DNA of 64,000 nucleotides, from the NCBI RefSeq assembly GCF_000725885.1, contig NZ_JODR01000028.1, forward strand, positions 25,479 to 89,478, written 5' to 3'. The first letter of the stretch is position 1. Every line of letters begins with the position of its first letter. The stretch comes from Streptomyces albus subsp. albus (GTDB taxonomy: Bacteria > Actinomycetota > Actinomycetes > Streptomycetales > Streptomycetaceae). Made by a program: the position numbers and the translations under genes. Below are positions 17,120 to 23,262 of this stretch, one piece after another. The notes below the pieces were generated by a model that was not told where the DNA came from, ran no database searches, and saw only the letters and a list, made by a program, of their open reading frames with translations.

Positions 17120-17905
17120 TCAGCTGCCGTCGGCGGAGTCGAGCACGAGGGCCACTTCGCCGTTGGAGGCGGCGGTGGTCAGTTCGGCGACGTCGCTCTT
17201 GTCCACGACGACGGAGACGGGCAGGTTGCCGCCGCCGATCGTGTCGTCCGAGCTCTTCCTGATGGTCTGCACGGTGGCGCCGCGGGCGATCGCCCCGTCG
17301 CCGCGCGAGCCGCCGCCCGCGCCCGAGTCGCCGTCCTCGCCGCCGCCCGTGGCGGACTGGCGGCCCACCCGGTAGGCGGAGACGGTGTCGCCCTCCTCCA
17401 GGCGGGCCGGGTACTGGCCGCTCTTGAGGGAGAGGCCGACCACGGCCTTGCCCGCCTGGAGGCCCTTGTCCTTGGTGAGCATGCTGCCGACCAGGACGGT
17501 GCCGTCCACCAGGTCGGTGGCGGTGCGGTACTGCTTGAGCAGTCCGCGCTGGTCCCAGCGCACGTACTGGATATCGCTGTCCTCGGCGACCATCACGGAG
17601 GTGATCGCCGAGTCGGGAACGGGCTGGCCGCGCGGGACGCGCTCGGTGATGGCGATGGCCTCGACCCGGTCGCCGGCGCGCATCACCAGGACGGTGGCGC
17701 CGAGGGCGCCGAGCAGTACGAGGAGGACGGCCAGCGCGGCGAGCGCCGGCTTGCGTTCCCTGGGTGCCGACGGCAGCCGGTCCCCACCCGGAGCGGGAAG
17801 CGCTGCCGCGCGTCCGACCCCCGCGGCGCCTCGCTCCTGGGTCTTCACCTCACCACCCCCGTGGCCTGTGCGTCTCACGTCGCGAACCCTGCCCCCTGCT
17901 GCCAT
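17120..17905 (-). CDS. cpaB: SAF-domain CpaB/RcpC-like pilus protein
   Basis: This encodes 261 residues from ATG 17903-17905, preceded by AGGGGAA with an 8-base gap; a GTG at 17848 would give 242 residues and also keeps all domains. One membrane helix lies at about 55-78 (ALAALAVLLVLLGALGATVLV). The SAF domain follows, at about 85-150 (ITERVPRGQPVPDSAITSVM through GTVLVGSMLTKDKGLQAGKA). The rest is a GGGEDGDSGAGGGSRGDG linker and a beta-rich end, VVVDKSDVAELTTAASNGE. CpaB/RcpC proteins line or stabilise the pilus base at the envelope. It is the first gene of the Tad locus. Confidence 0.82.
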   Translation of the reverse strand: MAAGGRVRDVRRTGHGGGEVKTQERGAAGVGRAAALPAPGGDRLPSAPRERKPALAALAVLLVLLGALGATVLVMRAGDRVEAIAITERVPRGQPVPDSAITSVMVAEDSDIQYVRWDQRGLLKQYRTATDLVDGTVLVGSMLTKDKGLQAGKAVVGLSLKSGQYPARLEEGDTVSAYRVGRQSATGGGEDGDSGAGGGSRGDGAIARGATVQTIRKSSDDTIGGGNLPVSVVVDKSDVAELTTAASNGEVALVLDSADGS

Positions 17906-18059
17906 GTCGGACATTCCCCTGTGTACCGACACGCGAACGCCAGGTAAAACCGCCAGGTAGATCCCAGGCACAGTATCAACACCCCCCGACCCCCTCAAGG
18001 CGGATCCCCAGGGGCCCGCGGGCCTGTTGTGCGGGTCCGGGGGCCCGCGAGTACGGTGT

Positions 18060-18202
18060 TCGTACAGCGTCAAGATCACGCATGGCCGCCGTACGGAAGC
18101 GGTGGTGAAAACGTCATAGGTGTGCCGGGAAGTCTGGTCGGCGGCGCGGGGTGCTCCCCGCGTGTTCCCTGTCCGACCCCCACCCCCCCCCGGGAGCCCC
18201 CC
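18060..18202 (+). promoter_or_regulatory. structured leader upstream of nhaA
   Basis: Between the Tad locus and nhaA lies a segment with two nested-looking elements. One is GCCGGGAAGTCTGGTCGGC (18124-18142, GCCG closing with CGGC). The other is a strong hairpin CGCGGGG-TGCT-CCCCGCG (18145-18162). A GTGGTGAAAACGTCATAGGTG stretch sits immediately upstream and is written here in part only. The block resembles a conserved RNA leader, but I cannot match it to a named class. Confidence 0.45.
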
Positions 18203-19555
18203 ATGACACCGCCCGACTCCGAGCGTGCCTCCCTCTTCGCCCGCCCCTCCGCGCGGGAGCGCCGGCTGCTGACCGACGCGCTGCGCACCGAGACGGTCGG
18301 CGGCACCGTGCTGCTGGCCGCCGCAGTGGTGGCGCTGGTGTGGGCGAACACGCCGCTCGCCCACCTGTACGAGACGGTGCGCGCCTTCCACTTCGGTGTG
18401 CCCGCGCTGGGGCTGGACCTGTCGGTGGAGCACTGGGCGTCGGACGGGGTGCTGACCGTCTTCTTCTTCGTGGCCGGCATCGAGCTGAAACGGGAGCTGA
18501 CGGTCGGTGAGCTGCGCCGGCCGGCGGCTGCTGTGCTGCCGGTGGTCGCCGCCGTGTGCGGCATGGCCGTGCCCGCCCTGTGCTACGTCGCCGTCAACGC
18601 GGCGCGCGGCGGCGACATGGGCGGCTGGGCGGTGCCGATGGCCACCGACATCGCGTTCGCGCTGGGTGTCCTCGCCGTGATCGGCACCAATCTGCCGTCC
18701 GGCATCCGGGCGTTCCTGCTGACGCTGGCCATCGTGGACGACCTGGGCGCCATCCTGGTCATCGCCGTCTTCTACACCTCGACGCTCAACTGGGCGGCGC
18801 TGGCGGGCGCCGTCGCGGGGCTGGTGCTCTTCCGCGTCCTCCACGTGAACCTGCGGGTGCGCGGCTGGTACGTGTACGTGCCGCTGGGCGTGGTGATCTG
18901 GGCGCTGGCGTACAACAGCGGGGTGCACGCGACGATCGCGGGGGTCGCCATGGGCCTGCTGCTGCGGGTGGCGCCCGACGACCCGGCCGACCCGGACAGC
19001 ACCTCGCCCGCCGAGCGCGTCGAGCACCGGGTCCGGCCGCTGTCCGCCGGGTTCGCCGTGCCGGTCTTCGCGCTGTTCGCGGCCGGGGTCAGCGTCTCCG
19101 GCTCGGCGCTGGCCGAGACGTTCCGGCAGCCGGAGTCGCTGGGCGTGATGCTGGGCCTGTTCGCGGGCAAGTTCGTCGGCGTGTTCGCGGGCACCTGGCT
19201 GACGGCACGTTTCACCCGGGCCCGGCTCAGCTCCGATCTGGCCTGGGCGGACGTGGCGGGGGTGGCGATGCTGGCGGGCATCGGCTTCACCGTCTCCCTG
19301 CTGGTGAGCGAGCTGGCCTTCACCGACGGCTCCGTCACCGAGCACACCAAGGCCGCCGTCCTCGTCGGCTCTCTCCTGTCCGCGCTGGTGGCCTGCGTCC
19401 TGCTGAAGCTGCGGGACGCGAAGTACCGCGCCCTGTGGGAGGAGGAGACCCGCGACGAGGACCAGGACTCCATCCCCGACCTGGACCAGGAGGAGGATCC
19501 GGTACGCCGCCCGACGGAGGCCGAGCGCCGGCGCCGGGAGCGCGGCGAGGGCTGA
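18203..19555 (+). CDS. nhaA: Na+/H+ antiporter NhaA
   Basis: This encodes 450 residues. Twelve hydrophobic segments are visible. Family signatures are VFFFVAGIELKRELTVGELR, PMATDIAFALGVLAVIG, and the two essential transport aspartates in LAIVDDLGAILVIAVFY. ADVAGVAMLAGIGFTVSLLV lies near the end. It exchanges sodium for protons to control pH and salt. ATG 18203 has CGGGAG upstream; the region upstream of it contains hairpins rather than coding sequence. The charged 30-residue C-terminus (EEETRDEDQDSIPDLDQEED) is typical of actinobacterial NhaA. Confidence 0.95.
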   Translation: MTPPDSERASLFARPSARERRLLTDALRTETVGGTVLLAAAVVALVWANTPLAHLYETVRAFHFGVPALGLDLSVEHWASDGVLTVFFFVAGIELKRELTVGELRRPAAAVLPVVAAVCGMAVPALCYVAVNAARGGDMGGWAVPMATDIAFALGVLAVIGTNLPSGIRAFLLTLAIVDDLGAILVIAVFYTSTLNWAALAGAVAGLVLFRVLHVNLRVRGWYVYVPLGVVIWALAYNSGVHATIAGVAMGLLLRVAPDDPADPDSTSPAERVEHRVRPLSAGFAVPVFALFAAGVSVSGSALAETFRQPESLGVMLGLFAGKFVGVFAGTWLTARFTRARLSSDLAWADVAGVAMLAGIGFTVSLLVSELAFTDGSVTEHTKAAVLVGSLLSALVACVLLKLRDAKYRALWEEETRDEDQDSIPDLDQEEDPVRRPTEAERRRRERGEG

Positions 19556-19614
19556 CGGCCCCCGGCACTAGAGTGCTCGCGCACGGCAGGTACATGACGC
19601 ACGGGGGCGAGACG

Positions 19615-20997
19615 ATGGCGGGGACGGCCCGGCAGCGCGGAGCGGGGACCGGGGACGGCGGCGCGGCCCGCGACGACGGCGAGGAGCGCGGCACCACCGG
19701 CGTACCGGGCGGGGCCGCAGCGGCGCCCGGGGAGGTGTCCGCCGGTGAGGCCCTGCTCCGGGCCGAACTGGCGCCCCGCGAACTGTGGTCGCGGGCGGCC
19801 CTGGTCGTCGGCGTCTGCGCCGGCTGCGGCTTCCTCGCCTCCGGGCTGTACGACTACACGCACCCCGGCCGCCCCAAGGGCCCGGCCGCCGCCCTCTCCC
19901 TCGGCGTCGGCGTCGTCCTCATGGTGGCGGCACTCCTGACGCTGCTGACGCTGCACGGCCGCAGCCGCGACAGACGGCGGCTGATCGCCCTGGCCGAGCC
20001 CGCCTGCGGGGAGCCGGCCGCACTGCGCGGGCTGCGGTCCGGCTGGCTGGCCCTCTCCGGACTCGGACTCGCCCTCGCCTTCCTCTTCCTGGTCGCCGGC
20101 CTCGGCCAGGCCCTCTCCCCCGGCCCCTACGAGGAGCCGGACCCCACGGTGTACGGCGCACTGCTGGCCTGGGCGGCGATCCTGACCGCCGCCGGCTGCG
20201 GCGGCATCGCCAGGGCCCGCCGCCACCGGCCGACCGGCACCGGCGGCACACGGCAGTCCGCACGCCCCGGCAGCAGGGTGCGGCCCGCGCCGCCCGCCTC
20301 GCCGCGGGCCGCGCTGTACGCGCGGCTCGGCGGGCGGCCCGTCGCCCCGCACCGGCTCAGCTCCCGGCTGGACGCCCGCCTGATGGCCCTCTCCCGCCCG
20401 GCCGCTCTCGCCCTGGCCGTCGCCGCCACCGCGTTCTGCTGCGCCCTGGCGGCTGCCACCGTGCTGGTGCCCCGGCACGTGGGCGGCGGCCGGCCGCTGT
20501 TCTGGATACTGCTGGTGGCGACGGCCTGCTGCCTGGCCGCACTGCTGCTGGAACTCGCCGACTACGGGCCCCGCCGCCGCTACGTGCTGCTCTCCCTCGT
20601 CGCGGGCCTCGCGCTGCTGCCGGTCGCCGGCACCGGCTACTCCACCTCGGTACTGCTGGAGCGCGGCATCTGGGTGGAGACCGAGGTCACCGCCGAACAC
20701 CACCACGCCAGGGGCGGCCCCTCCTGCGACCTGCGCCCCCTGGCGCCCACGGTGCCCGCCGAGGGCCTCAGCGTGTCCTGCGACGGCGCGGAGACCGGCG
20801 ACCGCGTACGCGTCCACGCCGACCCCGAGGGCGAAGTGGGGCCACGCCGCACCGCCCCGCACGACATGAGCGCTTTCACCGTCGGCTGGGGCGCCGCCAC
20901 CGCCGTACTGCTCGGCTGTGCCGTGGGCGCCGCCCTCCACGGCCACCGGCGCCGCACCGAACTGGGCCTCGCCACCACCGAAGGGAACCACGGATGA
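19615..20997 (+). CDS. polytopic membrane protein of unknown function
   Basis: This encodes 460 residues. I do not recognise the family. About eight hydrophobic segments are visible (near 60-78, 91-113, 142-165, 179-198, 262-284, 294-314, 321-342 and 428-449). There is a disordered N-terminus and a basic Pro/Arg-rich loop at about 200-250. A small exposed domain (about 350-425) contains two cysteines (PSCDL and VSCDG) that could pair. ATG 19615 has GGGGGCGAG in good position; an in-frame ATG at 19594 is the alternative. It overlaps the SDR gene (ATGA), so the two probably act together. Confidence 0.75.
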   Translation: MAGTARQRGAGTGDGGAARDDGEERGTTGVPGGAAAAPGEVSAGEALLRAELAPRELWSRAALVVGVCAGCGFLASGLYDYTHPGRPKGPAAALSLGVGVVLMVAALLTLLTLHGRSRDRRRLIALAEPACGEPAALRGLRSGWLALSGLGLALAFLFLVAGLGQALSPGPYEEPDPTVYGALLAWAAILTAAGCGGIARARRHRPTGTGGTRQSARPGSRVRPAPPASPRAALYARLGGRPVAPHRLSSRLDARLMALSRPAALALAVAATAFCCALAAATVLVPRHVGGGRPLFWILLVATACCLAALLLELADYGPRRRYVLLSLVAGLALLPVAGTGYSTSVLLERGIWVETEVTAEHHHARGGPSCDLRPLAPTVPAEGLSVSCDGAETGDRVRVHADPEGEVGPRRTAPHDMSAFTVGWGAATAVLLGCAVGAALHGHRRRTELGLATTEGNHG

Positions 20998-21785
20998 CGA
21001 CCGCCGACCCGCACGCGCCCTACCCGGTCCACCCGGACCTGGCCGGCAAGGTCGCCGTCGTCACCGGCGGCTCACGCGGCATCGGCGCCGAGACGGCACG
21101 GGCACTGGCCGCCCAGGGTGTCGCCGTCTGTCTGGTGGGCCGCGACCGGCAGGCGCTGTTCTCCGTCGCCGAGAGCATCGGCAAGCAGGGCGGCACCGCG
21201 ATCGGTGCCGTCGCCGACGTGACGGACGCCGCCGCGCTGCGCCGCGTCGCCGACCGGGTGGCCGGCGAACTGGGCCCCGTGGACGTCCTCGCCGCCTTCG
21301 CGGGCGGTCACCCCGCGCCGCTGGCCGCACCCGAGCTGAGCGAGGAACGCTGGCGCCGCATCCTCGACAGCGAGCTGACCGCCACGTTCCTGACGGTCCA
21401 CACCTTCCTGCCCGGCATGCTGGACAGGCTCTCCGGCAGCATCCTCACCCTCTCCTCGGCGGGCCGCGCCGGCACCGGCAACCTCGCCCACGCCGTCGCC
21501 GACGCGGGCGTGACGGCGCTGACCCGCCGGCTCGCCACGGAACTGGGCCCGCACGGCATCCGCGTCAACTGCCTCGCGCCCGCGGCCGTCCGCACCGAAC
21601 GGACGACCGGGACCGTCTCCAAGGAGGACCAGCACAAACTGGCCCTCCGCACCCCGCTGCGCCGCCTGGGCGAGCCCTCGGACGTCGCCTCCGCCGCCCT
21701 GTTCCTCGCCTCCGACGCCGCGAGCTATCTGACGGGCGTCACGCTGGAGGTCGCGGGCGGCCGGGTCAGTACGCGCCCTGCTTGA
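20994..21785 (+). CDS. SDR-family protein lacking the canonical catalytic Tyr and Lys
   Basis: This encodes 263 residues with a clear Rossmann fold: GKVAVVTGGSRGIGAETARA (TGxxxGxG), VGRDRQALF, and VDVLAAFAGGH in place of NNAG. The catalytic serine region SSAGRAGT is also clear. Where the family has YxxxK, this protein reads AHAVADAGVTALTRRLATEL, so His replaces Tyr and Asp replaces Lys. The C-terminus GIRVNCLAPAAVRTERTTG and ASYLTGVTLEVAGGR is normal. It is therefore either an inactive binder or an enzyme with altered chemistry. Start ATG overlaps the stop of the membrane-protein gene. Confidence 0.85.
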   Translation: MTTADPHAPYPVHPDLAGKVAVVTGGSRGIGAETARALAAQGVAVCLVGRDRQALFSVAESIGKQGGTAIGAVADVTDAAALRRVADRVAGELGPVDVLAAFAGGHPAPLAAPELSEERWRRILDSELTATFLTVHTFLPGMLDRLSGSILTLSSAGRAGTGNLAHAVADAGVTALTRRLATELGPHGIRVNCLAPAAVRTERTTGTVSKEDQHKLALRTPLRRLGEPSDVASAALFLASDAASYLTGVTLEVAGGRVSTRPA

Positions 21786-21963
21786 GCCGGGCGACGAACG
21801 CGGCCCACGCGGACGCGGAGAACGTCAGCGCGGCTCTGCGGGGGTCCTTGCTGTCACGCACCGGCACGACGCCGGAAAACCCGTCCGCCACCTCGACGCA
21901 GTTGCCGCCCTCCGGATCGCTGTAGCTGCTTGCGCGCCAGTGCGCGCCGGTCAGGTCCACCAT
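21766..21963 (-). CDS. DUF397 protein (Scr1-toxin-like partner)
   Basis: This encodes 65 residues matching DUF397 end to end: WRASSYSDPEGGNCVEVADG, VVPVRDSKDPRRAALTFSAS, AWAAFVARLK. ATG at 21961-21963 is the canonical start; a longer upstream frame has no homology. Members sit next to DUF5753 XRE regulators all over actinomycete genomes; the pair resembles the Scr1/Scr2 toxin-antitoxin described in S. coelicolor, and some members influence development. It converges on the SDR gene, overlapping its end by about 20 bases, and lies inside the 3' part of the XRE frame. Confidence 0.9.
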   Translation of the reverse strand: MVDLTGAHWRASSYSDPEGGNCVEVADGFSGVVPVRDSKDPRRAALTFSASAWAAFVARLKQGAY

Positions 21964-22780
21964 GGTTGACGCCTTCCGCTGCGGTGCTGATCGTCCGTGC
22001 GGACATCGGCTCGGGGAGCGCCTCCGCACGCAGTTGTTCCCAGACACGATTGAACCTCTCCAGATCGTCCGGTTCTTCAAACAACTGTCCGTGTCCGGCT
22101 CCCTCTGCGTACGCGACCTCGGTCCTGTCCGGCATGGTCAGGAGGGTCAGCGATCCGCCCTGCATCGGATGCGCACCGGAGATGAAGGGGAGCACCTGAA
22201 TCGGCTGGTGGTCACATGCGCGCCGCAGCCTGACCAGTTGCTCGTACATCGTCCGGTCACCGCCAACTCGTCGTGCGAGAACGGCTTCGTCGAGCACCAC
22301 GGAGTAGGCGGGGGCGTCGGGTCGGAGGAACCGCTCCTGGCGTGACATGCGGAGAGCGACGCGTTCTTCCAGCACCTCCGGACTGGTCACGGTGCGCCCG
22401 ACGCGCAGTACCGCGCGCGCGTACGCCTCGGTCTGCAAGAGACCGGGCACAGACTGAGCGGCGTACTCACGAATGGCGATGGCCTTCGCCGCGAGATCCA
22501 TGAAACGCCGTGCCCAATCCGGGAAACTCTCCCGGTAGACGTGGGGCCACAGGTCGATCAAGAGGCCGTTCGCCCCGACGGCCTCGTCCAGTGCGCGGGC
22601 GAGCTCGGCAGTCGGACGCGCCCCGGTGGCGCGCTCCACCTGCGCCACCCGGGATTGGCTGACGTACACCTTGCTCGCCAGTTGTGCCTGGGTCCATCCG
22701 CGCTGTTCCCGATACCACTTGAGGCGCGAACCGAAGAGCGCCGCCATGCTCACCGTGGGGTCAAGCTGTCCATTGGCCAT
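21854..22780 (-). CDS. XRE-family regulator with DUF5753 (Scr1 antitoxin-like)
   Basis: This encodes 308 residues; ATG 22778-22780 follows GAGGTGAG. The XRE HTH is at about 14-70 (FGSRLKWYREQRGWTQAQLA, SKVYVSQSRVAQVERATGARP). The DUF5753 domain is at about 95-270 (EYAAQSVPGLLQTEAYARAV, VLDEAVLARRVGG, PFISGAHPMQGGSLTLL). Normal proteins end near EPMSART. Here the frame runs on about 35 residues (Arg/Gly-rich) and overlaps the DUF397 gene by 110 bases, which is unusual. It is divergent from two tiny genes across a 113-base promoter region. Confidence 0.88.
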   Translation of the reverse strand: MANGQLDPTVSMAALFGSRLKWYREQRGWTQAQLASKVYVSQSRVAQVERATGARPTAELARALDEAVGANGLLIDLWPHVYRESFPDWARRFMDLAAKAIAIREYAAQSVPGLLQTEAYARAVLRVGRTVTSPEVLEERVALRMSRQERFLRPDAPAYSVVLDEAVLARRVGGDRTMYEQLVRLRRACDHQPIQVLPFISGAHPMQGGSLTLLTMPDRTEVAYAEGAGHGQLFEEPDDLERFNRVWEQLRAEALPEPMSARTISTAAEGVNHGGPDRRALARKQLQRSGGRQLRRGGGRVFRRRAGA

Positions 22781-22795
22781 GGGCTCACCTCGACT

Positions 22796-22817
22796 TATGA
22801 CATCCCAACCTCTCATA
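22796..22817. promoter_or_regulatory. inverted repeat TATGA-N12-TCATA in divergent promoter
   Basis: A 5-base dyad with a 12-base spacer lies between the XRE gene and the two small genes; TACGCT just after it could be a -10 box for the plus-strand genes. It is a candidate operator for the XRE protein. Confidence 0.4.
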
Positions 22818-22893
22818 CGCTGGGTGCTGTTGAGACTACGCCCGGTGACCGATCCTGGAGGCAGGAACGAAAGAACCGCGGGAAGAGGCCCAC

Positions 22894-23052
22894 ATGGAAG
22901 CGGGATCCTGCCACGACTGCGAGTGGTACCGGACACAGATCAACCGCGCGGCGGGGGATCCGCAACCCCGCGCCGATCTGGAGGCGCTGTACGCCGCACA
23001 TCTGCGGCGCAAACACAGCGACGCCGAACATCGCACGCTGCGGAGCGTGTGA
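22894..23052 (+). CDS. 52-residue protein with CxxC and His residues (putative Zn-binding)
   Basis: This encodes a 52-residue protein. GGAAGAGG precedes the ATG. It begins MEAGSCHDCEWYRTQ, with C6 and C9, and ends in LYAAHLRRKHSDAEH with H36 and H41, a C-x2-C...H-x4-H pattern that could hold one zinc ion. No family is recognised. It is divergent from the Scr1-like pair and is followed after one base by another small gene, so the two form an operon likely tied to that system. Coding bias (G/C at third positions) and ribosome site support it as a gene. Confidence 0.7.
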   Translation: MEAGSCHDCEWYRTQINRAAGDPQPRADLEALYAAHLRRKHSDAEHRTLRSV

Positions 23053-23053
23053 C

Positions 23054-23257
23054 GTGTGGCGCGAGGGCGACCGGGTGCGGGACGAGAGGACGGGCAAGGC
23101 GGGCACGGTCGTGCGGGTGACCGGCCCGGCGCCGTTCCTCTACCGGGTGCTGGTCGACGCGGGCGACGAGGGCCCGCCGCTGATGCTGTACCGCTACGGC
23201 GACCAGTTGCGCCGGGTCGCCGGGCGCAGCCCGGGCGGGCCGTCACCCGTGCCGTGA
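23054..23257 (+). CDS. 67-residue small beta-barrel-like (KOW/SH3-type) protein
   Basis: This encodes 67 residues from a GTG with GGAG eight bases upstream, inside the preceding gene. WREGDRVRDERTGKAGTVVR followed by YRVLVDAGDEGPPLMLYRYG and DQLRRV has the alternation of a small SH3/KOW-like barrel common beside XRE/DUF397 genes in streptomycetes. Function is not established. It is translationally close to the CxxC protein. Confidence 0.7.
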   Translation: MWREGDRVRDERTGKAGTVVRVTGPAPFLYRVLVDAGDEGPPLMLYRYGDQLRRVAGRSPGGPSPVP

Positions 23258-23262
23258 AGCCC

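Noticed and set aside
22781..22893. Extended ORF of XRE gene upstream to 22936
   Set aside because: The ATG at 22780 has a ribosome site and begins the conserved protein; the upstream part is Pro/Ser-rich non-homologous sequence over the divergent promoter.
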